Assembly: GCA_018713405.1 (NCBI GenBank)
Contig: DVOR01000211.1
Coordinates: 1 to 11,212, forward strand
Direction of reading: 5' to 3'
DNA from: Candidatus Spyradenecus faecavium
GTDB taxonomy: Bacteria > Verrucomicrobiota > Kiritimatiellia > RFP12 > DVOR01
DNA length: 11,212 nt
The first letter of the stretch is position 1, and every line of letters starts with the position of its first letter. Below the pieces are notes generated by a model. It was not told the DNA's origin. It saw only the letters and a program-made list of their open reading frames with translations, and did no database searches. A program made the translations under genes and the position numbers. Below are positions 1 through 5,923 of this stretch, one piece after another.

Positions 1-778
1 CGGCCAGCTTCTCCCGCCGGTCCCACAGCCCCTCAATCAGCCGATAATGCTCCACCACCAGCAGATAGGCATCCCAGATCCGCCGATAGAGCGCGTCCTG
101 CGTGAGCACGTAGTTCGGCTTCGGCACGTCATGGAGCGGCGCGACGCCCTGCAACGCCTCCAGCTCCAGCCCCCTCCGGCACAGGTTTCCCAGCCGCTTG
201 ACGGCCCTGACCGTCTCGTGCCCCGGGAACGCCTTCTCGTTCTCCTCCTGCCACCGCTCCGCCAGACGCTCCGTGCGCAGCAGGAGATCCCGCAGGACGC
301 GGTTCTCCAGGATGTCGTAATGCTCCCGCCGCACCACGGCCAAGACCCGTTGCCGCGGCCCGGCCTTCTGCGCCACCGTGTAGCCCGGTTGACGCGTCAG
401 CCAGCGCAGGCACGCCGCGTCCAACTGCTCCACGCGCCCCACCGCCTGCGGCTCGCGTTCCCGCCGCAACACCTTCCGCAACCGGTCAAAGACCTGCGTC
501 AGCACCGCCGGCAGTTCCCGCGCCAACGTCGTCTCCAGCCCCGCCCGCGGCCCCTTGCGTGCGAAGGTTTCCGTCACCTCTTCCCATGTCAGCGGCAACG
601 GCCCTTTCTCCTGCTTGGCCAGCCACCGCGCCTGCCGAAAACGCACCACCGCGGCCTCGCGCAACGCGAAGAGCGGCTCGACCTCCTGCGTCAGAAAGGC
701 CTCAAAGACCTCTCTGTTGGGGTCGACCTGCCGCAGGTTCGCGGTGGAAAGAAGATACCGGCGGAGCGCAGCCTTCAT
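1..778 (-). CDS. DUF2357/McrC-like partner of the McrB GTPase, N-terminal part (runs off left edge)
   Basis: I infer that this is the nuclease-side partner of the McrB-like GTPase encoded just upstream. The 259 visible residues are rich in Arg, Leu and Glu and have no signal peptide or membrane helix. Two stretches resemble the DUF2357/McrC-type family: YDILENRVLRDLL at residues 154-166, where the family usually has a YDTPENRFV-like motif, and PNYVLTQDALYRRIWDAY at 221-238. The PD-(D/E)xK nuclease domain expected at the C-terminus would lie beyond position 1, so nuclease activity cannot be confirmed here. The ATG lies only 3 nt after the stop of the GTPase gene and I see no good Shine-Dalgarno at normal distance, so translational coupling is likely. 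It could instead be an uncharacterised structural partner. The partner role is fairly secure from context; the family call is moderate. Confidence 0.62.
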   Translation of the reverse strand, partial: MKAALRRYLLSTANLRQVDPNREVFEAFLTQEVEPLFALREAAVVRFRQARWLAKQEKGPLPLTWEEVTETFARKGPRAGLETTLARELPAVLTQVFDRLRKVLRREREPQAVGRVEQLDAACLRWLTRQPGYTVAQKAGPRQRVLAVVRREHYDILENRVLRDLLLRTERLAERWQEENEKAFPGHETVRAVKRLGNLCRRGLELEALQGVAPLHDVPKPNYVLTQDALYRRIWDAYLLVVEHYRLIEGLWDRREKLA

Positions 779-781
779 CGC

Positions 782-2698
782 TTATTTTTTGGAGGTTACC
801 TTCCGCATGACGCCACGCCAACGGAAAAAGGTGTTGTCCGTGTTGCTTGCCTGATCGAACTCCTTTTTCAAATCCTCATCCCCAAGCCCGTCGATGATTT
901 TCTGGATTACGCCTGCCGTCTCGGTGAACTTGGGCGAGGAGGCGATTTCCAAGCCGTTCAGCTTCGGCAACACCTTCATCTCGATTTGATCGGCGAAGGC
1001 CTTCCGCCAATCGTTCGGATCCGGGTAGGCCGCCATGTAGGCATCCACGGACTGCTGCACGCGATAGGCGAACGGACGACCCACTTTGTCAAGCGCATCG
1101 TTCAGGTCCTTCAGCAGCTTCTGGTACTCCTGTTGGGGCACGGCCTTCGGCTGGGACCATGCTTTCCACAGTGGGAGCGTGACTTTGGCGCGGCCGGCGC
1201 ACGCCTCAAGGAAAGCTCCCTTGTCCGGGCGCGCCTCCTGCATGTCATCCGGCCGCCCGAAACGCAGCAGGTTGCTCCGGTCGATGACCTTGTCCGAAAG
1301 CATCTGCGTGGTCTCGTCCTCGTTCATCGTCCCGATGAAGAAGGTGTTGGTGCCCACGCACAGATTCCGCCCGCCGAGCCCGGCCCCGCACTCCAGGAAG
1401 AGTTCAACCGCCTTGCGTTGTTCGGGGACGTCCAGGTTCTTCCCGCGCCGTTGCTCCAGCTTGCTCAGGAAATCCGCGAAGTAATATTCCACGCGCGCCA
1501 GGTTCATCTCGTCCAACAGCACGATGTTCAGCGCATCCGCCGAGAAGGCGTCCGCCCCGTCCCTGTTGTTCCACGAGTCCGCCTGCCAAAGGAAGCGCGC
1601 CAGCTCCGTGGCCTTGTAACGCCCCTCCATGTAGTTGTAGAAGCCCAACACGTCCTGCGGGCCGTCCCAACGCGGCTGCACCGGCACCGAAAGGAAGTTC
1701 ATCCCCGCCGCCGCCGCGTAGAGCTCCGGCAACAGGCTCTTCCCCGTCCCGGAGATGCCGGCCAACACCACGATCGGCGTCACCTCTCCGCACTTCAGCC
1801 CTGTGTGGAACGCCCGCAACGTCCGCTCCGGGAAGTGGAACCCATGCGTCCGCAACAACGCATTAAAGCCCGCGAGCCACTTCAGCTCATCCTCCGTCTT
1901 CGCCGCAGCCTTCCGTTTGGATTCCACGACAACGGGCGTGGACAGGTCTTCCCACACGTTCTTGGGTTTAAGGGCCTCAATTTTCGCTTCCAGAGCCCCC
2001 ACTTTCACAGTCAACGACGCCTTCGTCTCCTCCAACTCTTCGATACGCGCTTTGAGTATGGCGACCTTTGCCTCCAAATCAAGCACTTCCTGGCGCAGTT
2101 CCTTCACGCGCTCAGCTTTCACCTCCAGGTCTGCGATTTCCTCAAGAAGCGTCTTCCGCTTGGCCTCCAGTTCTGAGATTTCACGGCGCACCCGATCAAC
2201 CTCCCCGCTTAGACGTTGCTTGTCCGTGTCCAACACCGAACAATCCTTCTGCAGGGCGATGCGTTGCGCCTCCAATTTGCCGACCTCGTCGTGCAGTTCG
2301 TTGAGCCGGTTTTCAAGCTCACCGCACCGCACGGAAGCATCCTGGAAACGCGACTCCGCCGCCTTGAGATTCGCCTCAAGAGCCGCTAATTGGGCCTGCT
2401 TCGAGGCATACTCCGCGGCATGCTTCTCCAGAAACGCCCTAGCCTCCTCAGCCTGCGCAATAGTCTTGTCCGCGTTGGTCAATTCGCTGATGCGTGCGGA
2501 CAGCTCCTCTTTCTTGGCCCGGATTTCAGCCTCTAACTGCTCCGCCGTTTTTTCTAGAGGGGAGAGCTGTTTCGCCAAGTGCAGATCCATCAGTCCCCTG
2601 ATGAAGAAGAAGCACGCCAGCGCGAGGACGATGATGAGGCCAAAGGCGCCGACGAGCGCCCAGCCGGTCAACGGCAACAAAACCGCGGATGTACCCAT
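782..2698 (-). CDS. Membrane-anchored coiled-coil McrB-type AAA+ GTPase
   Basis: This 638-residue protein has three parts. A hydrophobic helix spans about residues 10-34 after an uncharged N-terminus and is followed by basic residues, which predicts the rest is cytoplasmic. A long heptad-rich coiled coil covers about 45-245. An McrB-type AAA+ domain covers about 280-600. Visible motifs are Walker A GISGTGKS (314-321), Walker B with McrB hallmark NIVLLDEMNLARVEYYFADF (391-410; Asp396, Glu397), the sensor/signature region GTMNEDETT (456-464) and DRSNLLRF (473-480), and a C-terminal GRPFAYRV segment (540-547). Established knowledge: McrB is a GTP-driven motor that activates an McrC nuclease in type IV restriction. 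Canonical McrB has an N-terminal DNA-reading domain; here membrane helix plus coiled coil replaces it, recalling the CoCoNuT McrB relatives. RBS GGGAGG at 2706-2711 lies 7 nt before the ATG. The DUF2357-like partner follows after 3 nt. Domain call is secure; role in defence is inferred. Confidence 0.88.
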   Translation of the reverse strand: MGTSAVLLPLTGWALVGAFGLIIVLALACFFFIRGLMDLHLAKQLSPLEKTAEQLEAEIRAKKEELSARISELTNADKTIAQAEEARAFLEKHAAEYASKQAQLAALEANLKAAESRFQDASVRCGELENRLNELHDEVGKLEAQRIALQKDCSVLDTDKQRLSGEVDRVRREISELEAKRKTLLEEIADLEVKAERVKELRQEVLDLEAKVAILKARIEELEETKASLTVKVGALEAKIEALKPKNVWEDLSTPVVVESKRKAAAKTEDELKWLAGFNALLRTHGFHFPERTLRAFHTGLKCGEVTPIVVLAGISGTGKSLLPELYAAAAGMNFLSVPVQPRWDGPQDVLGFYNYMEGRYKATELARFLWQADSWNNRDGADAFSADALNIVLLDEMNLARVEYYFADFLSKLEQRRGKNLDVPEQRKAVELFLECGAGLGGRNLCVGTNTFFIGTMNEDETTQMLSDKVIDRSNLLRFGRPDDMQEARPDKGAFLEACAGRAKVTLPLWKAWSQPKAVPQQEYQKLLKDLNDALDKVGRPFAYRVQQSVDAYMAAYPDPNDWRKAFADQIEMKVLPKLNGLEIASSPKFTETAGVIQKIIDGLGDEDLKKEFDQASNTDNTFFRWRGVMRKVTSKK

Positions 2699-2717
2699 TG
2701 CTCAACCTCCCGTTTTC

Positions 2718-3959
2718 TTACTGCTGTTGCCCGCTCTGCGCCTCGCCCTGCGGGGTCGCCGGCGTCTGGATTTTGCGAAGCTCCTCTTTGGCCGCTTCGA
2801 CTTTTCGATTCAGGTCGACCAATTGAGCGCGGGCTTCATCCGCTTGCTTTTCCGCCTCGGTTTTCGATTCTTTCGCCGCGGCGCGCTGGTTTTCCAGTGC
2901 ATCCCGCTCACCCTTCATCGTTCCGATTTGGGCGTTGAGCGCGTGATAATCCTGCCTCAAACGATCTACCTTCCCCTGCTCCGCGGCCAATTCCGCTTTG
3001 AGTTGCTCCACCTGCTTCTTAAGATTCTCCTGTTGGTCGATGTCCCTACGGACAGATTCCAGCTTAGCCTGTTCAGCGGCACGTTGCCCCTCAACAACAG
3101 CACGTTGGCCTTTGAGATTGTCAAGCTCTTGGCGAGCCTTGTTCAGTTGCGCCTGATCCTCCATGGCCGCCGCCAATTTTGCGGAAATCGTGTCATATTG
3201 CTTTTTCTCCCCCTGCAACTTCGCGATTTCAGCTACCAACTTCTTTATTTCATCGGTCAACGCGTCTCGGCTGGCCAGTTCCGCCTTGAGGGTCGCGGCG
3301 TCCTTTTTGAGGTTGGCGATCTCTTCCAACAAACCGTCTCGCTTCTTGAGTAGGTCATCCCACTCCTTGCGCACCGCATTGAGTGAGTCGGAGATCTTTT
3401 TCTGCTCCTGCTCCGCCGTGTCGCGGGCCAGGTTCGCCTCTTTTTGCTTGGCAGAGGCTTCGGCCAGTCGAGCGTTCAGTGCCGCGATGGACTGTTCCAA
3501 GGACTTCTCCACGTTTTTCGCCGTGGTTATTTTCAGGGAAAGCTCGGACAATTCGCGCTTGGCCGCCTCCGCTTGCTGCAGCGTCGTGTCGAGGTCGTTC
3601 TTTCTTTGTTCGAGGGTCGCGACCTGTTCCTTCAACGCTTTGACCTTTCCTGCCAACGGGGGGAGTTCCTGGTTCAGCGCCTCGCGGAGGTGGGTCTGCT
3701 CTTGCAGTTGGCTGGTCATGTCGGCCAGGTGTGTTTGGAACCGCTTCTGTTCGTCAAGGTAGCGCTGGGATTGGGCGGCGGTCTGGGTTCGGGTCTGCTC
3801 CACGGCTTGGCGGAGATCGTTCAGGCGGCGCTCGTTGTTGCGGATGTCGGCCTCGTAGGCGAAGTTGCGGGAGAGGGCGGTGCCGCAACAGATCAGGCTG
3901 ATGACGGTCAAAATCGCCATGCCGACGAAGAGGGCGATGGCTGACTTGAAGTGGGACAT
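2718..3959 (-). CDS. Single-pass membrane protein with a very long coiled coil
   Basis: This 413-residue protein has a short N-terminus, one hydrophobic helix at about residues 6-28, then an almost uninterrupted Glu/Lys/Gln/Ala/Leu-rich heptad region from about 35 to 395, ending in a short Pro/Gly/Gln-rich tail. No enzymatic motif is visible. The Cys-Cys at the end of the helix does not form a lipobox, so I read it as a membrane anchor. An upstream in-frame ATG at 4013 would add 18 residues, but I prefer the ATG at 3959 because GGAGGAA at 3966-3972 sits 6 nt before it. It is the first gene of the cassette; the GTPase gene starts 19 nt after its stop and has the same layout of membrane helix plus coiled coil. 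A scaffold or sensor that pairs with the GTPase coiled coil is my inference. Tail-fibre, SMC or Rad50 identity is not supported, as there are no ATPase motifs. Confidence 0.8.
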   Translation of the reverse strand: MSHFKSAIALFVGMAILTVISLICCGTALSRNFAYEADIRNNERRLNDLRQAVEQTRTQTAAQSQRYLDEQKRFQTHLADMTSQLQEQTHLREALNQELPPLAGKVKALKEQVATLEQRKNDLDTTLQQAEAAKRELSELSLKITTAKNVEKSLEQSIAALNARLAEASAKQKEANLARDTAEQEQKKISDSLNAVRKEWDDLLKKRDGLLEEIANLKKDAATLKAELASRDALTDEIKKLVAEIAKLQGEKKQYDTISAKLAAAMEDQAQLNKARQELDNLKGQRAVVEGQRAAEQAKLESVRRDIDQQENLKKQVEQLKAELAAEQGKVDRLRQDYHALNAQIGTMKGERDALENQRAAAKESKTEAEKQADEARAQLVDLNRKVEAAKEELRKIQTPATPQGEAQSGQQQ

Positions 3960-3965
3960 CCTTTG

Positions 3966-3972
3966 TTCCTCC
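3966..3972 (-). promoter_or_regulatory. Shine-Dalgarno fixing the start of the coiled-coil gene
   Basis: GGAGGAA on the minus strand, 6 nt before the ATG at 3959. It is the best ribosome binding site in this stretch and is the reason for choosing the shorter protein start over the ATG at 4013. Confidence 0.75.
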
Positions 3973-4003
3973 ATGCTTTCGTTCCGGGAAACCGATGCGG
4001 AGC

Positions 4004-4032
4004 ATTGTATCACATGGGGGCGTTTCCGTCAT
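4004..4032 (-). promoter_or_regulatory. Predicted extended -10 promoter of the McrB-like cassette
   Basis: On the minus strand, TACAAT (4004-4009) is preceded by TGA to give the extended -10 TGATACAAT. A weaker -35 candidate, ATGACG, lies at 4027-4032 with a 17-nt spacer. Transcription would begin near 3997, leaving about 38 nt of leader. The ATG at 4013 overlaps this promoter, another reason to reject it as the protein start. Seen by eye only. Confidence 0.5.
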
Positions 4033-4087
4033 CCCCCGGGGGGTGGCCGGGAGGGGTGGATTTGAAATAAGTGCTGATGAATTTCTG

Positions 4088-4170
4088 AAACCCTTAAGGG
4101 TTTGGGGCGAAACCCTTAGGGTTTGGCCTCGGACCCCTTAGGGTTTCGGGGTGGACCCTTGAGGGTTTGG
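4088..4170. repeat. Four imperfect palindromes at 22-bp spacing
   Basis: Four copies of an AAACCCTTAGGGTTT-like palindrome begin at 4088, 4110, about 4132 and about 4154. The first (4088-4103) is a perfect 16-bp palindrome. The second is symmetric except for its centre; the third and fourth carry point changes such as ACCCC and TTGAGG. Each is followed by a G-rich spacer. The constant period of 22 bp is close to two helical turns, so all copies would face roughly the same side of the DNA. They lie between two divergent predicted promoters (4004-4032 minus and 4204-4234 plus). They could be operators, a dispersed genomic repeat, or simple tandem duplication. Confidence 0.8.
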
Positions 4171-4203
4171 AGGGGCGCGGTCGGCGGGGCGTGGAAAAAG
4201 GGC

Positions 4204-4234
4204 TTGACGTGGAGCGCGCTCCAGGATGTATGCT
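4204..4234 (+). promoter_or_regulatory. Predicted promoter of the flavodoxin-like gene
   Basis: TTGACG (4204-4209) matches the -35 consensus at five of six positions. TATGCT (4229-4234) is a fair -10, though the spacer of 19 nt is longer than ideal. The ribosome binding site AAAGGAG follows at 4251-4257. Confidence 0.45.
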
Positions 4235-4264
4235 AGGGGTGTTTTTCAAGAAAGGAGTGCAGTC

Positions 4265-4879
4265 ATGACACGTAGGCATTTTCTGATGAACACGGTTGCG
4301 TTGGCCGCGGGCGCGGCGGTCGCCGGGTGCGCGAAGGCGGAGGATCCCGCAACAGGCGTCGGCGCGGCGAGGCCGGAGGCCAAAGGCTCGGCGGGCGCGG
4401 CGGCGAAGGGGCGGGTCGTGGTGGCCTATTATTCCTGGAGCGGCAACACGAAGGCGCTGGCGGGGCTCGTCGCGGCGGCGGTCGGCGGGGAGCTGTTCGA
4501 AATCTCTCCGAAGGTGGCTTATCCGGAGGCTTACCGGGCGTGCACGGAGCAGGCGAAGCGGGAAATCGCGGCGGGGGCGCGGCCGGAGTTGGCGGCGTGG
4601 CCGGATTTCGCGAAGTATGACGTGGTGTTGGTGGGGTCGCCGAATTGGTGGGGGACGATCGCGCCGCCGGTGTCGACGTTCGTCGAGAACCCGGCGTTGG
4701 CGGGGAAGCGGATGGCGCTTTTCCAGACGCATGGGGGCGGCGGCGCGCAGCGGTGCGGGCAGGATTTCAAGAAGCAGGCGAAGGGCAACGTGGTGGCTGA
4801 GCCGTTGATCGTCACGGGGTCGCGCGCGGCGCGGGCCCAGGCCGAGGCGGCAAAGTGGGCGCACGCAATCGTCGGCTGA
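4265..4879 (+). CDS. Flavodoxin-fold protein with Tat-like lipoprotein signal
   Basis: This is a 204-residue flavodoxin-family protein, likely an FMN-binding electron carrier or quinone/flavin reductase outside the cytoplasmic membrane. The N-terminus TRRHFLMN (residues 2-9) resembles a twin-arginine motif. It is followed by an Ala-rich hydrophobic stretch and a lipobox VAGC (19-22), with Cys22 as the predicted lipidation site, then an Ala/Gly-rich linker to about residue 48. The flavodoxin core begins at VVVAYYSWSGNTK (51-63), where SWSGNTK is the FMN phosphate loop. SPNWWGTIAPPVSTFVE (125-141) and THGGGG (155-160) match the second and third flavin-contact loops of this family. AAAGGAG at 4251-4257 lies 7 nt before the ATG, which excludes an in-frame start at 4226. 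It is divergent from the McrB-like cassette and probably monocistronic. Tat export with bound cofactor is inferred; the redox partner is unknown. Confidence 0.85.
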   Translation: MTRRHFLMNTVALAAGAAVAGCAKAEDPATGVGAARPEAKGSAGAAAKGRVVVAYYSWSGNTKALAGLVAAAVGGELFEISPKVAYPEAYRACTEQAKREIAAGARPELAAWPDFAKYDVVLVGSPNWWGTIAPPVSTFVENPALAGKRMALFQTHGGGGAQRCGQDFKKQAKGNVVAEPLIVTGSRAARAQAEAAKWAHAIVG

Positions 4880-4890
4880 GTGAGACTGGC

Positions 4891-4925
4891 GGCTGATTGG
4901 CTGAATTGGCTGATTGGCTGATTGG
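4891..4925. repeat. Short direct repeat, GGCTGATT unit
   Basis: Four consecutive units, GGCTGATT (4891-4898), GGCTGAATT (4899-4907), GGCTGATT (4908-4915) and GGCTGATT (4916-4923), followed by GG. They start 12 nt after the flavodoxin-like gene stops and lead directly into the hairpin cluster. The array looks like a small slippage-prone repeat. Confidence 0.8.
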
Positions 4926-4926
4926 A

Positions 4927-5030
4927 GGGGTGTGGGGCGCTGCCCCACACCCCGCAAGGGGCGCCGCCCCTTGACCCCGGCAGGGGGTGGGCACCCCCTG
5001 CACCCACATGGCACGTCCCTTGGACGTGCC
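4927..5030. repeat. Hairpin cluster, left half (A-B-C-D)
   Basis: Four perfect inverted repeats follow one another. A is a 12-bp stem with a 3-nt loop (4927-4953, arm GGGGTGTGGGGC). B is an 8-bp stem with a 3-nt loop (4955-4973, arm CAAGGGGC). C has 10-bp arms around 2 nt (4980-5001, arm GCAGGGGGTG). D is a 9-bp stem with a 3-nt loop (5010-5030, arm GGCACGTCC). No T-tract follows, so these are not classic intrinsic terminators, although hairpin A could still end or stabilise the flavodoxin-like transcript. Arms matching A and D recur in the right half. Confidence 0.88.
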
Positions 5031-5109
5031 TCAACGGAACACAGCAGGCGACACGATAGGACGGATAAGGCCTATTGGATTTGCCACGCCGCCTGGCGCG
5101 TCTCGGTCT
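5031..5109. other. Spacer between the two hairpin clusters
   Basis: This 79-nt stretch separates the left and right hairpin groups. I see no credible gene in it and no strong hairpin. It sits at the centre of the mirror-like arrangement of repeats. Confidence 0.5.
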
Positions 5110-5183
5110 GGCACGTCCGCAGGACGTGCCGGGGGTGCAGGGCGAACTTCGCCCTGCCGGGGTGTGGGGCGGCGCCCCACACC
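5110..5183. repeat. Hairpin cluster, right half (D-C-A order)
   Basis: Three inverted repeats recur in reverse order relative to the left half. D' (5110-5130) has the same GGCACGTCC/GGACGTGCC arms as D but a different loop. C' (5137-5157) has arms GCAGGGCGAA/TTCGCCCTGC, analogous to but not identical with C. A' (5161-5183) repeats the GGTGTGGGGC/GCCCCACACC arms of A with a different loop. A pyrimidine-rich run follows A' from 5182, so A' could act as a weak terminator. Confidence 0.86.
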
Positions 5184-5260
5184 TTCCAATCTTTCTTTCC
5201 CCTGTCCTCTTTTGTGTTCTTGTTTTCGCCGGGCGTGATTGGAGGTGTCTCACTGGGGCA

Positions 5261-5290
5261 CTGCCAGGGGGCGCGGGGGTTTGTTATAAT
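5261..5290 (+). promoter_or_regulatory. Predicted hisH promoter with consensus -10
   Basis: A perfect TATAAT lies at 5285-5290. The -35 candidate CTGCCA (5261-5266) is weak, with an 18-nt spacer. Only 6 nt separate the -10 from the hisH ATG, so transcription would start at or next to the start codon, and no Shine-Dalgarno is present. A leaderless mRNA is the simplest reading. Confidence 0.6.
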
Positions 5291-5296
5291 GGGTGC

Positions 5297-5923
5297 ATGG
5301 TTACGATTTTGGATTATGGCGCGGGCAACCTGACGAGCGTGCGGTTGGCCTTTGAGCGCTTGGGTGAGACGCCCACGGTCATCTCCCGTGCGGAGGAGTG
5401 GCGTGGCGGCCGCATCGTTTTCCCGGGCGTGGGCTCGGCGGCGAGCGGGATGGCGGGGCTTCGGGCGCGCGGGTTCGATGCGCTGTTGCGTCGGGCCGCG
5501 GGCGAGGGCGTGCCGATCCTGGGCGTGTGCCTGGGGATGCAGCTGTTGCTGGACGGCTCGGAAGAGGATGGCGGCGTGGAGGGGCTGGGGCTCATCCCGG
5601 GGCGGTGCGTGCGGTTTGACCCGACGCGCGACCCTTCCGCCAAGATCCCGCACATGGGCTGGAACACCGTGGCGCAGACGGCGCACCCGCTTTGGGCGGG
5701 CATCGCGGACGGGGCGGCCTTTTACTTCGTCCATTCCTTCTTCGCGCGGCCGGCCTCGGAGGCCGACGTGGCGGGGCGCACGGGGCATTGCGGCGAGGTC
5801 TTCGCGTCGGCCCTGGTGCGGGGGACGCTCTTCGCGACGCAGTTCCATCCGGAGCGGAGCGGCGAGGCGGGGGCGAGGCTTCTGCGCAATTTCCTTTCGT
5901 GGGGAGGTGGCCAATGCTGTTGA
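5297..5923 (+). CDS. hisH: Imidazole glycerol phosphate synthase, glutaminase subunit HisH
   Basis: HisH hydrolyses glutamine and passes ammonia to HisF in histidine biosynthesis, in the cytoplasm. The protein has 208 residues, normal for the family. It starts with the typical VTILDYGAGNLTSV (residues 2-15). The class I glutamine amidotransferase features are present: oxyanion-side FPGVGS (42-47), nucleophile elbow GVCLGMQLL with Cys78, and the catalytic pair His184 and Glu186 in FHPERSG. KIPHMGWNTV (116-125) is also typical. The reading frame stays open upstream to 5075, but that extension covers the hairpin repeats and has no similarity to HisH, so I use the ATG at 5297, directly after TATAAT. 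The stop overlaps the start of hisF by 10 nt. hisA, often placed between these two genes, is absent here. Confidence is high. Confidence 0.95.
   Translation: MVTILDYGAGNLTSVRLAFERLGETPTVISRAEEWRGGRIVFPGVGSAASGMAGLRARGFDALLRRAAGEGVPILGVCLGMQLLLDGSEEDGGVEGLGLIPGRCVRFDPTRDPSAKIPHMGWNTVAQTAHPLWAGIADGAAFYFVHSFFARPASEADVAGRTGHCGEVFASALVRGTLFATQFHPERSGEAGARLLRNFLSWGGGQCC

Noticed and set aside
47..2176. 709-residue open frame on the plus strand
   Set aside because: It lies antisense to the McrB-like GTPase gene and its partner, has an Arg/Pro/Leu/His-rich composition typical of antisense frames in GC-rich coding DNA, and shows no domain motif, while the minus strand has clear AAA+ motifs.
1755..3353. 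532-residue plus-strand open frame, Ser/Ala/Arg-rich
   Set aside because: It is an antisense shadow of the coiled-coil genes: Glu/Lys-rich heptads read in reverse give Ser/Phe/Leu-rich nonsense. It crosses the boundary between two well-supported minus-strand genes.
2718..3959. SMC/Rad50-type ATPase
   Set aside because: The coiled coil is long, but there are no Walker A, Walker B or signature motifs, and the protein begins with a membrane helix.
3960..4013. Longer start of the coiled-coil protein at 4013
   Set aside because: It would overlap the predicted -10 element and lacks a ribosome binding site, whereas the ATG at 3959 has GGAGGAA at ideal spacing.
4088..4170. CRISPR array or telomere-like repeats
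   Set aside because: Units are short palindromes with spacers of about 6-8 nt, no unique spacers of CRISPR length and no cas genes. Resemblance to the plant telomere unit AAACCCT is coincidental.
4927..4953. Classic Rho-independent terminator after the flavodoxin-like gene
   Set aside because: The 12-bp stem is strong, but no run of T follows on either strand. It belongs to a cluster of similar hairpins, so a repeat-element reading is better.
5075..5296. N-terminal extension of HisH by 74 residues
   Set aside because: The extension is a translation of the hairpin repeat block with no HisH similarity. The promoter TATAAT sits inside it, directly before the true ATG.
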